Of a DNA stretch of 51,626 nt, positions 16,303-24,533 are shown one piece after another. Below the pieces are notes generated by a model. That model saw only the letters and a list, made by a program, of their open reading frames with translations. It did no database searches and was not told the origin of the DNA. How positions within the stretch are numbered: position 1 is the stretch's first letter; each line of letters starts with the position of its first letter. Origin of the DNA: an uncultured Bacteroidales bacterium (GTDB taxonomy: Bacteria > Bacteroidota > Bacteroidia > Bacteroidales > Paludibacteraceae). The stretch is taken from contig CADBYS010000024.1 of the NCBI GenBank assembly GCA_902798965.1, positions 1-51,626 of the forward strand, in the 5' to 3' direction. A program made the position numbers and the translations under genes.

Positions 16303-17342
16303 CATCTTACCGCGGCATTCACTCCCCCGAATCCCGAAAGCATCTTTATCAGTCGTCTTTCGCTTTCGCCGCTTTCGACTTTCGACTTTTGAGACACCCC
16401 ACTGTGCAGGCTTGTGGGGACCCCGTGACTTTCGACTATCTTCAAGCAAAGGATGGTCTCGAGCACTCCGGCAGCGCCCATGGTGTGTCCGAAGTGCGGC
16501 TTGAGCGCCGATATGGGTACGTCTTGCAGTCCAGCCCGATGGATAGCCATCTGCTCCATGTCGTCGTTATAGAGCGTACCTGTGCCATGCACGCCGATGA
16601 GTGTTATATCGCTCGGCTGCAATCCTTCCGTCACATCTGTCAGGCAGCGGAATGCACCTTCGCCTGTTCGGCTGGGGGCGGAGAGGTGGTTGGCATCGTT
16701 GTGTATGCTGCCTGCCTCCAATACCCATGTCATCTGATCGCTGCCTGCTGATGGCTGATAACTTAGTACCATACAAGCGGCTGCCTCGCCCAGGTTCAAT
16801 CCTTGCCGGTCGGGGCTGAACGGCTTGCACGGTTCGGGCGACAAGGCCTTGAATGACTGAAAACCGCTGACGATGAATCGTGTCTGCAGGTCACAACCGA
16901 TGATGATAGCATGCTTGTACAGGTCAGCATCCAGCAGACGCATGGCGGTGATTTGCGCACAAACGCCTGAGGTGCAGGCATTGCTGACCACTACCGGCGA
17001 ATTGGGATTGCCGAAGTGCTTAGCAATTTGCTGCGCGGGGGTAAGCAAATCGAGGTCATCGCCTTTCGTGGTGCTCAGAATGAATACCGTATCTTTTTGG
17101 CTGCTTAGGTCTGCGAGCTGACTGCCGAGTGCATCTTCCACGCAGCGGATACATAGCGGCACAAACTGCTCGGGCTTTTCGAACAGCGAGGCACAGAACG
17201 GCTCGACATCCGCAAAGCGGTTGCTGTGCATCTTCAGTCCCGTTCGGCCGGCACGCACGGCTTCGTAGTTGGCCTGCGAACCCTGACCTAAGGGCGAAAT
17301 GATACTATGTCCGATACAATAAACCATTTGCAGTTTACTCAT
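16281..17342 (-). CDS. Beta-ketoacyl-ACP synthase
   Basis: 353 residues from the ATG at 17342, which overlaps the dehydratase stop by 8 bases; an earlier in-frame start at 17408 would lie deep inside that gene. The triad is Cys123 (S-N-A-C-T-S-G), His252 (G-V-H-G-T-G-T) and His286 (K-P-H-F-G-H-T). It is shorter than FabF and has a compact N-terminus, like the small ketosynthases of flexirubin-type clusters. Residues ~303-330 include V-S-Q-K-S-K-V-E-S-G, encoded by a 7-base array, and the last six residues plus the stop are also array-derived. Confidence 0.87.
   Translation of the reverse strand: MSKLQMVYCIGHSIISPLGQGSQANYEAVRAGRTGLKMHSNRFADVEPFCASLFEKPEQFVPLCIRCVEDALGSQLADLSSQKDTVFILSTTKGDDLDLLTPAQQIAKHFGNPNSPVVVSNACTSGVCAQITAMRLLDADLYKHAIIIGCDLQTRFIVSGFQSFKALSPEPCKPFSPDRQGLNLGEAAACMVLSYQPSAGSDQMTWVLEAGSIHNDANHLSAPSRTGEGAFRCLTDVTEGLQPSDITLIGVHGTGTLYNDDMEQMAIHRAGLQDVPISALKPHFGHTMGAAGVLETILCLKIVESHGVPTSLHSGVSQKSKVESGESERRLIKMLSGFGGVNAAVRWKVKGER
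16356..16438 (-). repeat. In-frame heptad arrays in the ketosynthase C-terminal part
   Basis: TTTCGCTTTCGCCGCTTTCG, then TTTCGACTTTTGAG, and a single ACTTTCGACTA after an intervening 36 bases. Translated as part of a loop before the conserved S-G-F-G-G-V-N-A-A. Confidence 0.85.
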
Positions 17343-17724
17343 TTTCAATCGTGGCAATCTTGAGTGTGGTGCTTGCAATCTGTTCATCCTCCACATAGGT
17401 GACCACATCCATCAGGCAGATGTTCAGCACCTCTTGTGCGACCGTAGCCTCCGTACGTAGCGTCTCGCCTATACGTGGCAGCCGCGTTGCTTTCATCTGC
17501 TTCACAGCGCCGATATAACCTATCTTGTTGCCCGCCCGTACGGCGCAGGTCTGTGCAGCGTTTTCCATCAGTCCCGACAATGGCAGTATTCCCTCGCAGA
17601 CCAGCACGCAATCGTCTGTCACAGTGAAGCGGGTACGTGCCGTGGTGGCACTTACCTCGTCTATCGTGTCGATGAATTCGAAGGGTTTACGCTGGGGGAT
17701 ATATTGTTCGATATCGGTTGTCAT
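17335..17724 (-). CDS. Hotdog-fold dehydratase subunit (ApeP/FabZ-like), Glu-bearing
   Basis: 129 residues from the ATG at 17724 (ATGA overlap with the acyltransferase stop). I-P-Q-R-K-P-F-E-F-I-D matches the FabZ start I-P-H-R-x-P-F-L-x-V-D, and L-M-E-N-A-A-Q-T carries the catalytic-helix glutamate and glutamine. The G-H-F-P-G loop histidine is missing (C-E-G-I-L-P-L-S-G). It complements the protein at 12232-12540, which has the histidine but not the glutamate. Confidence 0.8.
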   Translation of the reverse strand: MTTDIEQYIPQRKPFEFIDTIDEVSATTARTRFTVTDDCVLVCEGILPLSGLMENAAQTCAVRAGNKIGYIGAVKQMKATRLPRIGETLRTEATVAQEVLNICLMDVVTYVEDEQIASTTLKIATIENE

Positions 17725-18566
17725 TGCCAAAAGTCGTAGAAGTTAAACCATTGGTACGGATGGCTGAGCGCCATCTGCTCCACGCGTTGTGCATAGCGCT
17801 GGGGTAGCTGATCGTCAGCCGGCAGCTGTTCGCAGTACACGCGGTAGGTATGTGCATCTTGCTTGAGCACGAACACAAGCAGCACGGGTTGGCGCATAGC
17901 TTTGCATATACGGAACACCCCTTGGGGGAAAGGCGCCTCACAGCCCATCATCGGCAGGCGGATTACCGCATCGCCCATGCGTCGGTCGGCTGCCATAGCG
18001 AGCACATTGCCCTGTTGCAGCACTTGCCCGATACGGTAGATATGACTCATGTCGTTCGGCTCCACGGTGATCATGCTGATGTTGTTGCGCTCCAGCACCT
18101 GCCTGCGGTGTTCCATCACTACGGGCGATTCGCCTCCGTAGGCAAGGATATGCAGACGTTTGTCGGGCGTGGAGAGGAAGTAACCTGCCATCTCCGTGTT
18201 ACCCACGTGCGAGAAGAGCATAATGAACCCTTTTGGGCTATGAACGCGGTCGTAGTACAACTCGCGGTTCTCCACAATCACCTCAAACTGCTGACCTGCA
18301 TACACCGCAAAGCGGTCGATGATGGCTTTGCCGAAATGATAGAACGAGCGATATACATCTGCTGCGGCTTGCAGACGGTTGCGACCTCTGCGCCTGTGGA
18401 ACACGTAGGCTCCATGGCGCTCACGGCGGCGAACCAGAATGTACCAGATCAGCCACAGATGCATCAAGGCGTACGGCAATCGGATATCCGTATGCCTGAT
18501 CAGCCCCACTAAGGCACGTTGCATGCCGTGTGTGCCGCCCGTCTCGCCTCGCCAGTTCTGTGCCAT
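17721..18566 (-). CDS. LpxL/HtrB-like lysophospholipid acyltransferase
   Basis: 281 residues, the usual length. This family transfers acyl chains from ACP to lipid acceptors at the inner membrane. The catalytic H-x4-E lies in S-H-V-G-N-T-E-M; A-A-D-R-R-M-G and the C-terminal H-P-Y-Q-W-F-N-F-Y-D-F-W are typical. There is one N-terminal membrane helix (about 29-46). In the cluster it probably attaches the polyene acyl chain to a lipid. Sits in tight operon spacing after an ACP gene. Confidence 0.87.
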   Translation of the reverse strand: MAQNWRGETGGTHGMQRALVGLIRHTDIRLPYALMHLWLIWYILVRRRERHGAYVFHRRRGRNRLQAAADVYRSFYHFGKAIIDRFAVYAGQQFEVIVENRELYYDRVHSPKGFIMLFSHVGNTEMAGYFLSTPDKRLHILAYGGESPVVMEHRRQVLERNNISMITVEPNDMSHIYRIGQVLQQGNVLAMAADRRMGDAVIRLPMMGCEAPFPQGVFRICKAMRQPVLLVFVLKQDAHTYRVYCEQLPADDQLPQRYAQRVEQMALSHPYQWFNFYDFWQ

Positions 18567-18570
18567 CTTA

Positions 18571-18613
18571 CAATTTAACAGCTTAACAGCTTAACAATTT
18601 AACGGTTTAACAT
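18571..18613 (-). repeat. Heptad array TTAACAG/TTTAACA
   Basis: Six words with a 7-base period fill the gap between the ACP and acyltransferase genes; the ACP stop codon lies at its edge. Confidence 0.9.
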
Positions 18614-18617
18614 GTAA

Positions 18618-18860
18618 TCAGCTTAACCGCTTTTCAATGTAATCGTAAAGCTCCGCCAAGGTCTTGACGGTCTTGAGTTCTGCCGGCTGCGGCTTGAAGC
18701 CGAACTCGCGTTCGATCAGCACAACGATATCCACAAAATCCAGCGAGTCAATCTCCAGATCTTGTTTCAGTTGTGCCTGCGGACTAAGCAAACTCTGCTC
18801 AATCTCAAACTCCTCAATGAGGAGCGTGTTCACTTTTTCAATAATCTCTTGTTTAGTCAT
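18618..18860 (-). CDS. Acyl carrier protein
   Basis: 80 residues from the ATG at 18860; an upstream start would add 14 basic residues encoded by the adjacent repeat and is not credible. The phosphopantetheine serine lies in L-E-I-D-S-L-D-F-V-D. It is acidic, with a typical helix pattern. It may carry the aryl starter or the finished chain for the acyltransferase encoded next. Confidence 0.93.
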   Translation of the reverse strand: MTKQEIIEKVNTLLIEEFEIEQSLLSPQAQLKQDLEIDSLDFVDIVVLIEREFGFKPQPAELKTVKTLAELYDYIEKRLS

Positions 18861-18881
18861 ATATTGTTCTTTCAATTTTCG

Positions 18882-18955
18882 CTTTAACCTTTCACCTTTC
18901 ACTTTTCACCTTTCACCTTTCACTTTTCACCTTTCACTTTTCACCTTTCACCTTC
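18882..18955 (-). repeat. Heptad array TTTCACC/TTTCACT, about ten words
   Basis: The longest array of this type in the window. It occupies the whole gap between methyltransferase and ACP and supplies the methyltransferase TGA stop at 18948-18950. Confidence 0.95.
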
Positions 18956-20069
18956 CCACTACCAATATCGAGTGCCCTCCGTTGCCTATGCGGTCGTGAA
19001 TAGCCTCGATGCGTAGTTCGGCTTCGGCGATGAGTCGCGTCATGTCGTCGGTGTTGTACATCTTGCTGTTGCCGTTGGCCAGGGCTGTGAAATACAGGCT
19101 GGTCATCGTCAGACTCATGGCAGCGGGCACGTAATCCTGTCTGTCCCACAGCGTTTCCATGATGTAGATACGGCTGTCGGCATCCAACAACGCGGCCGCA
19201 CGTCTGAGGATGGATACGATCTGCTGCTCGCTAAAGCAGTCCAGAAATTGCGACATCCAGATGATATCATAGCGTCGGTCGGTAGGGAAGGGCTTTGCCT
19301 CATCCAGTATGTTCATGCCCACGCCGTGTATGCGCTCTGCGCCGGGGCAGCCGGCTGTGGCTTGCTGCATGAGCGCAATCTGCTGTGGCAGATCGCAGAT
19401 GGTGACTTCTATATCCTCGCTTTTCTCTACGCAACGCATAGCGAACCGACCGGTATTGCCGCCTACATCCAGCACATTTATCTTCCCGGCGCTTTCGACT
19501 TTCGACTTTCGACTTTTGACTATTATCGCCAGCGCCTCGTCGAAGGAGTGGTCGGAGTAGTAGTGATCGAATCCAAACCACGAGCGTTGTACCTGCTCGG
19601 GCAGACTGCTCAAGCCCTCGTAGATTGTTGGCCAGTTGCCGAAATGTTTGAGTCCGGCAGGTTTGCCTTCCTCCAGTGCCTTATCCAGCACGAACCAACC
19701 TTCGTAATTCACATCGTGGTTGAAGTCGATATCGGCACGGATCATCTGATCGCGCAACAGGAACCAACCTGTCTTGGCCAAGGTGTAGCGGTCGGTGTCG
19801 GGATCGATCAGCACGATATGTGTGGTCAATGACGCTTCCATCAGGCACTTCACGGCATAATCGCTCAGCCCCGTGCGCGCCACTATTTCGCTTTGCGTCA
19901 GCCCCTCGCGGTGCTCGCTGAGCATCTCAAGAATGCCGTACTTGATCATCAAGCGGCATACCTGGAAGATCACAGCTCCCCACGAGTACATGTGTGCCAT
20001 CGCTTGTGCCTGCTGTGCACTGAACGGCTCACGACTGAACGTATTTTTTAGATTCTCGAATAACTGCAT
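18948..20069 (-). CDS. SAM-dependent methyltransferase (AcOMT-like)
   Basis: 373 residues. An N-terminal winged-helix dimerisation domain (~1-100: L-T-Q-S-E-I-V-A-R-T-G-L-S-D-Y-A-V) is followed by a Rossmann fold with the SAM motif N-V-L-D-V-G-G-N-T-G-R-F at 198-209. The family methylates small phenolic or polyketide substrates; here the aryl head group of the polyene is the likely target. Immediately before the SAM motif, residues ~184-193 (V-K-S-R-K-S-K-V-E-S) come from a 7-base array at 19491-19522. The stop codon is in another array. Confidence 0.87.
   Translation of the reverse strand: MQLFENLKNTFSREPFSAQQAQAMAHMYSWGAVIFQVCRLMIKYGILEMLSEHREGLTQSEIVARTGLSDYAVKCLMEASLTTHIVLIDPDTDRYTLAKTGWFLLRDQMIRADIDFNHDVNYEGWFVLDKALEEGKPAGLKHFGNWPTIYEGLSSLPEQVQRSWFGFDHYYSDHSFDEALAIIVKSRKSKVESAGKINVLDVGGNTGRFAMRCVEKSEDIEVTICDLPQQIALMQQATAGCPGAERIHGVGMNILDEAKPFPTDRRYDIIWMSQFLDCFSEQQIVSILRRAAALLDADSRIYIMETLWDRQDYVPAAMSLTMTSLYFTALANGNSKMYNTDDMTRLIAEAELRIEAIHDRIGNGGHSILVVGR
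19491..19522 (-). repeat. In-frame heptad array in the methyltransferase
   Basis: Four TTTCGAC/TTTTGAC words. Encodes K-S-K-V-E-S on the minus strand, identical to peptides in the ammonia-lyase and the ketosynthase of the same operon. Confidence 0.92.
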
Positions 20070-20080
20070 TGTACAATGTA

Positions 20081-20139
20081 GCAGCTTAACAATTTAACAC
20101 TTTAACAGTTTAACGGCTTAACGGTTTAACGACTTAACC
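20081..20139 (-). repeat. Heptad array TTTAACN, about eight words
   Basis: Lies between the ketosynthase and the methyltransferase; the ketosynthase stop TAA at 20126-20128 is one of the TTAAC words. Confidence 0.93.
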
Positions 20140-21355
20140 TCTTGAGCACCAGCGCGCTGTTCGTTCCACCGAAACCGAAACTGTTGCTCAGCACGGTGTT
20201 CAGCTCGGTGTGTATAGTCTGCTTGGCCAGGCGTAGTTCCTGAGCACATTCATCCACCTGTTCCAGGTTGATGTTCGGCGCCACGAATCCCTGTTGCATC
20301 ATCAGGATGGAATACACGGCTTCGCTTGCTCCGGCCATCCAGCACTCGTGTCCTGTCATCGACTTTGTGCTGCTTATCCATGCCCGTTTGCCGCCGAACA
20401 GTTGTGTCAGTGCCACTGCTTCCTGTTCGTCGCCTTGCTGCGTGGAGGTAGCGTGGGCGTTGACGTAATCTATCTCATCGGCAGTGATGCCGGCATCCTC
20501 CAGTGCGCGCTGCATGGCAATGAGCGAGCCTTGGCTGCTCGGCTGCGATATGCCTGCGCCGTTACTTGAGAATCCGTAGCCGCAAACCTCTGCCAGGATC
20601 GTTGCTCCGCGAGCCACTGCGTGCTCATAATCCTCGAGCACCAAGGCTGCTGCGCCTCCGCTCGGAACCAGACCGTCTCTATCCTTATCGAACGGTCGGC
20701 TGGCACGCGTGGGGTCGTTCACGCGGTTGGAGAACGTGCCCAAGGCATCGAAGGCTGCCATGGAGTAGGGGTTAACCTCTTGCGCACCGCCTACCAGCAC
20801 CATTTCTTGCAGTCCCTGACGGATGAACATCGCTCCCACACCGATAGAGTGACTCCCGCTCGCGCAGGCTGCACTCACCGAGAAGTTGATGCCGCGCAGG
20901 TGGAAGATTGTTGAGAGGTTCATGTTCACCGTGGAGTTCATCGACTGAAATATCAATCCGCTGCCCAGCAGGGCTGTATCGTGCTTGGCGAGCATCGTCT
21001 CGTGCATCTCGACGGTTGGCTGGGCTGTGCTGTCGTTGCCGAATAGGATGCCCACCTCGTTATCAAGCAGATACTGCTCGTCGATGCCCGCTTGCTCCAA
21101 AGCCTCGCGCGCAGCCATATAGGCGTACATCGCCTCTTGCGACAAACCCGTGCGCAGCCGCCTGTGCAACAGGGCTTTCAGGTCGGGTGTATCTACGATA
21201 CCCGTCAGAGGGCTGCGAAAACCGTACTCGCGCCGCGACTCGTCGATACCTATGCCGCTCTTGCCGGCCATGAGCGACGCACTCACTTCCTTCTGGTCAT
21301 GCCCGATGCACGACCATATACCTATTCCCGTTATTACTACTCGTCTACTTTTCAC
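20126..21355 (-). CDS. Beta-ketoacyl-ACP synthase (FabF-like)
   Basis: 409 residues, full length. Triad Cys164 (S-A-A-C-A-S-G), His301 (N-A-H-A-T-S-T, with A instead of the usual G) and His336 (K-S-M-T-G-H-E). The C-terminus N-S-F-G-F-G-G-T-N is standard. The start has to be GTG at 21353-21355: a stop lies just upstream in frame and no ATG precedes the conserved V-V-I-T-G-I-G. That GTG is part of a repeat word (AGTGAA). Probably the initiating ketosynthase of the polyene pathway; overlaps of function with the other two cannot be resolved by sequence. Confidence 0.9.
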   Translation of the reverse strand: MKSRRVVITGIGIWSCIGHDQKEVSASLMAGKSGIGIDESRREYGFRSPLTGIVDTPDLKALLHRRLRTGLSQEAMYAYMAAREALEQAGIDEQYLLDNEVGILFGNDSTAQPTVEMHETMLAKHDTALLGSGLIFQSMNSTVNMNLSTIFHLRGINFSVSAACASGSHSIGVGAMFIRQGLQEMVLVGGAQEVNPYSMAAFDALGTFSNRVNDPTRASRPFDKDRDGLVPSGGAAALVLEDYEHAVARGATILAEVCGYGFSSNGAGISQPSSQGSLIAMQRALEDAGITADEIDYVNAHATSTQQGDEQEAVALTQLFGGKRAWISSTKSMTGHECWMAGASEAVYSILMMQQGFVAPNINLEQVDECAQELRLAKQTIHTELNTVLSNSFGFGGTNSALVLKRLSR

Positions 21356-21386
21356 TTATGTCTTATGTCTTTTGTCTTTTGTCTTC
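21354..21386 (-). repeat. Heptad array CTTATGT/CTTTTGT
   Basis: Four to five words of period 7 fill the short gap between the ketoreductase and ketosynthase genes. Confidence 0.85.
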
Positions 21387-22109
21387 TCATAACCCTCCGG
21401 CTATTGTTATTACTTGTCCGGTGATGTATGATGCCTCGTCGGAGCACAGGAAACTGACCAGTGCCGCCACTTCCTCCGGTTGTCCGAAACGACCCATGGG
21501 GATCGTCTTTTTCATTTCCGCCTCGTTGATATCTGCTGTCATGTCGGTGCGTATGAACCCCGGTGCAATGGCATTCACCGTCACTTTGCGTGCTGCCACT
21601 TCCTTGCTCAGGGCTTTCGTGGCACCTATCAGTGCCGCCTTGGCAGCCGAGTAGTTCGTCTGCCCGGGCATTCCGCTCACTCCGGAAACCGAGGTGATGT
21701 TCACTATGCGCCCTTTGCGTGCGCGTAGCATACCGCTGAGCACGTGGTGCGTGGTGTAGTAGAAGCCTTCTGTAGTGGTGTGCAACACATCGTGCCACTC
21801 CTGTTCGTTCATGAATACCAGCAACTCGTCGCGGCGTATGCCGGCGTTGTTCACCAGCACGCTTATATGTTCGCCCTCGTGGGCTGCATCCCACGCTGTC
21901 AGTGCTGTTTCTATCGATTTGCCGTCAGCTACATCGAACGGCAGCAACTCGGCTTGGCCGCCGGCTGCCTGTATTGCCTGTAGCGTCTCGGCGGCTGCGG
22001 TTTCGTTGTGGTGGTAATTGATCAGTACCGTATAATCGTCTTGCGCCAAACGCTCTGCTATCGCTCTGCCTATTCCCCGACTTCCGCCGGTTACCAATGC
22101 ATAATTCAT
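21387..22109 (-). CDS. 3-oxoacyl-ACP reductase (FabG-like, SDR)
   Basis: 240 residues. N-terminal T-G-G-S-R-G-I-G for NADPH, N-N-A-G at about 85-88, catalytic serine in I-T-S-V-S-G and Y-S-A-A-K. The ATG at 22109 is preferred over a TTG nine bases upstream. It reduces the beta-keto group during each polyene elongation cycle. FabG has housekeeping paralogues, but location makes it the cluster reductase. Confidence 0.92.
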   Translation of the reverse strand: MNYALVTGGSRGIGRAIAERLAQDDYTVLINYHHNETAAAETLQAIQAAGGQAELLPFDVADGKSIETALTAWDAAHEGEHISVLVNNAGIRRDELLVFMNEQEWHDVLHTTTEGFYYTTHHVLSGMLRARKGRIVNITSVSGVSGMPGQTNYSAAKAALIGATKALSKEVAARKVTVNAIAPGFIRTDMTADINEAEMKKTIPMGRFGQPEEVAALVSFLCSDEASYITGQVITIAGGL

Positions 22110-22111
22110 CT

Positions 22112-22149
22112 CTAACAATTTAACAGCTTAACAATTTAACAGTTTAACT
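22112..22149 (-). repeat. Heptad array TTTAACA/CTTAACA
   Basis: Five words upstream of the ketoreductase. It is followed at about 22180-22225 by two copies of a CGTGGT-TTTCCCTAA unit, and no gene lies in 22150-22262. Confidence 0.9.
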
Positions 22150-22262
22150 CAAAAAGTGTGCAACTTCATCGGGGTCAACACGTGGTCTTTCCCTAATCAA
22201 ATCGTGGTTTTTCCCTAAGGTAATCAAAATTTTATGCCATTTTTTGCCACTAATCGTTATTT

Positions 22263-23786
22263 TTATACTTTTTTCAAGTACTTTTCTATCTCTGCCAAGT
22301 CCTCGTAGAACGGTGTGTCATCCACGATGGTGGGGGTGAGTCGGCGAATAGCCTCGTACTGCTTGCGCGTGGCTGTAGCCAACCTGTCTTTGATACCCAG
22401 ACAATCCACGGCTTGCGCCATGGCCAGATACAGAATGCTCATCACCTGATAGCAGTTGTCGATCACCTGCGCACACAACTCGGCACTGTTCGTGCCCATG
22501 GATACGATATCCTGATTGTCGTTGTTGTTGGGGATCGAGTGTACGTAATTGGGCATCGCCAGTGTCTGGCACTCGGCTGTTGTACTTGTGGCGGTGAACT
22601 GACATGCCTGTATGCCGTAGTTCAGCCCCAGTGTACCCATGTTCAGAAAGGGTGGGAGTATGCCGTTGATGCGGTCGTGGCACAGGTAGTTCAGTTGCCG
22701 CTCGCTGACCATCGCCAGACGAACCATGGCAATCTTCACCTTGTCTGCTTCCAGCGATATATAGTCGCCGTGGAAGTTGCCGCCATGATATACGTTTTGC
22801 GTCTCAGGGTCAACAATCGGGTTGTCGCTCGCAGCGTTCAACTCCTCCTCTATCACCTTGCGGCTGTAAGCCAGCGTGTCGTCTATTGCCCCGAGGATCT
22901 GCGGTGCGCAGCGCAGCGAATAGTACGCTTGCACCTTGTCCTTGAACACTCCATCGCTTTCGACTTTCGACTTTTGACTTTCGACTGAGTACAGCATATT
23001 CTCGCGTTTGAGCAATCGCTTGCTGTCGCTGCTCATGGCGCGCATGAGTTCGGCAATCCGTATCTGTCCCTCGTGCCTGCGGCTCTCGTTGAGCGGCGCA
23101 GCCATCAGGTCGTCGTAACTGCCGGCGATTTCGTTCATCCATACAGCAGCCAGCGTGGCGTGATGCAGCAGATTCTCGGCATGCAGCTGGTTAACGGCGC
23201 TGATGCCGGTCATCACGCTTGTGCCGTTCGTGCAACTCAGCCCCTCACGGATATGGATGCTCATCGGTTGCAAACCGCACTCATCCATCACCTCGCGCGT
23301 AGCACGCCACGCTCCGTTGTAATGCACTTTTCCTTCGCCTATCAGGCACAGTGCCATGTGTGCCAACTGTACCAGATCGCCGCTGGCACCTACGCTGCCG
23401 TGCTTGGGGATATACGGGTAGATGCCCCGGTTGATGAACTCCGTAAGCAGAGCAACCAACTCAGGATGCACGCCGCTCTTGCCTTGCGCAAACGAACCCA
23501 CACGTGCGAGCATGCTCGCGCGTACAAAAAAATCGCTCAGCGGCTCGCCCATACCTGTGGCGTGCGAGCGAATAATGTTATACTGCAAATCGCGCAAGTG
23601 ATCGTCACTCACGCGCCATTGAGCCATTGGCCCGAAACCTGTATTGATGCCGTAGATAATTTTGTTCGACGCAAAACGCTCCAGAAAATCGTACGACTCT
23701 GCGATACGCCGGAGCGCTGCAGAGTCCCATTCCAGTTGACCTGCGCCGTACAAGATAGAACGTACTGTATCTATGCCTATTTTCAT
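22263..23786 (-). CDS. Aromatic amino-acid ammonia-lyase, tyrosine ammonia-lyase-like
   Basis: 507 residues from the ATG at 23786. The MIO cofactor triad Ala134-Ser135-Gly136 is in G-S-V-G-A-S-G-D-L-V-Q-L, with the catalytic tyrosine in I-Y-G-I-N-T-G-F-G. The substrate-selecting pair is Ser74-His75 (L-Q-Y-N-I-I-R-S-H-A), which at first suggests histidine ammonia-lyase, but the Flavobacterium tyrosine ammonia-lyase, as I recall it, has the same pair and a very similar overall pattern (H-S-I-P-N-N-N-D-N-Q-D-I-V-S-M-G). Lying first in an aryl-polyene operon, it probably makes 4-coumarate from tyrosine. Residues ~269-280 (S-V-E-S-Q-K-S-K-V-E-S-D) are array-derived. Confidence 0.87.
   Translation of the reverse strand: MKIGIDTVRSILYGAGQLEWDSAALRRIAESYDFLERFASNKIIYGINTGFGPMAQWRVSDDHLRDLQYNIIRSHATGMGEPLSDFFVRASMLARVGSFAQGKSGVHPELVALLTEFINRGIYPYIPKHGSVGASGDLVQLAHMALCLIGEGKVHYNGAWRATREVMDECGLQPMSIHIREGLSCTNGTSVMTGISAVNQLHAENLLHHATLAAVWMNEIAGSYDDLMAAPLNESRRHEGQIRIAELMRAMSSDSKRLLKRENMLYSVESQKSKVESDGVFKDKVQAYYSLRCAPQILGAIDDTLAYSRKVIEEELNAASDNPIVDPETQNVYHGGNFHGDYISLEADKVKIAMVRLAMVSERQLNYLCHDRINGILPPFLNMGTLGLNYGIQACQFTATSTTAECQTLAMPNYVHSIPNNNDNQDIVSMGTNSAELCAQVIDNCYQVMSILYLAMAQAVDCLGIKDRLATATRKQYEAIRRLTPTIVDDTPFYEDLAEIEKYLKKV
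22955..22986 (-). repeat. In-frame heptad array in the ammonia-lyase
   Basis: CTTTCGACTTTCGACTTTTG, then ACTTTCGACT: four words, open in the coding frame, adding roughly 10-12 residues to a loop between conserved blocks R-E-N-M-L-Y and F-K-D-K-V-Q. Confidence 0.92.
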
Positions 23787-23850
23787 CTGTATTTGTCTAT
23801 TCCTTTCCTTTAAAATGGATGCATACTGCACTAAGCAGCAAAAAAACGCA

Positions 23851-23881
23851 CAAAGTTACGAAAAATTTTTCATTTTTGCAA
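23851..23881 (-). promoter_or_regulatory. Promoter of the aryl-polyene operon
   Basis: On the minus strand TTG (23881-23879), 20 bases, TAACTTTG (23858-23851). Transcription would start near 23843, giving a leader of about 57 bases before the ammonia-lyase. I see no second promoter in the following 18 kb of minus-strand genes, so it may drive the entire cluster. Confidence 0.75.
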
Positions 23882-23952
23882 ATTTTTCTGCACTTTGTAA
23901 CGTTATGCTATCAAAATCCCGAAAATTATTGCTATCCCAAAAACGGATAAAA

Positions 23953-24525
23953 TCACGCTTTTTCGCCAAACGGATCATCGGAGAATTTGACGTAGAAAAT
24001 CCACCATAGCAGGCTTATCATTCCGTAAAACATGTATTTGAATACATATCCGTGCAGAAACTCAAAATACTCCGGATGACCCTTGGTAAGAACCGCAATC
24101 ATGGCTATGCGAAATATATTGAACGCGTACGCGCACAACCAGCCCAAAGGAATGAACCAAAGTTTGTGTTGCCATTTGCCTGGTGTGGTGAGCATGATCA
24201 CTGTCCAGATGAACGCCTGTTTCAATCCCGAACACCCCCAAACGATATAGATGCCTCGCTCTTCACCCACGATGCAGAAGCGATTGCCGTTGGTTTGTAC
24301 AACGGCTTCCCCCCACAACCTCAGCAGTGCAACGACCTGATCCGCTACATGATCGCAAATCCAGTGAATATACCACGTCATATCCATGCCGAGAATGATA
24401 GCAGGTTGATAACTCACCTCATCCCCCGGCAGGCAGAGCTTCCAGAAGTAGTTGGCTGCAAGCATGGCAATGACGAAACGTATTATCGCTTCGTATTGCT
24501 TGATATATGTTCTTATCTTGGGCAT
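23953..24525 (-). CDS. Exosortase/archaeosortase family protein
   Basis: 190 residues from the ATG at 24525 (an ATG at 24546 would add 7). Five to six membrane helices. The family's catalytic set is visible: Cys in I-V-W-G-C-S-G-L-K-Q-A-F, Arg in F-N-I-F-R-I-A and His in F-L-H-G-Y-V-F. Exosortases cleave and possibly re-anchor proteins with a C-terminal tripartite signal. It resembles the short Bacteroidota forms such as XrtF-like proteins, though I cannot assign a subfamily. No protein with a PEP-CTERM-like tail is seen in the window, so the substrate is elsewhere. It follows tsaD on the same strand. Confidence 0.82.
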   Translation of the reverse strand: MPKIRTYIKQYEAIIRFVIAMLAANYFWKLCLPGDEVSYQPAIILGMDMTWYIHWICDHVADQVVALLRLWGEAVVQTNGNRFCIVGEERGIYIVWGCSGLKQAFIWTVIMLTTPGKWQHKLWFIPLGWLCAYAFNIFRIAMIAVLTKGHPEYFEFLHGYVFKYMFYGMISLLWWIFYVKFSDDPFGEKA

Positions 24526-24533
24526 CTGACTTC

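Noticed and set aside
18882-18955. CRISPR array
   Set aside because: Units are 7 bases with no spacers and no cas genes nearby.
22263-23786. Histidine ammonia-lyase for histidine degradation
   Set aside because: The Ser-His pair fits, but the remainder reads like the Flavobacterium tyrosine ammonia-lyase, no hutU/hutI is present, and the gene heads an aryl-polyene operon.
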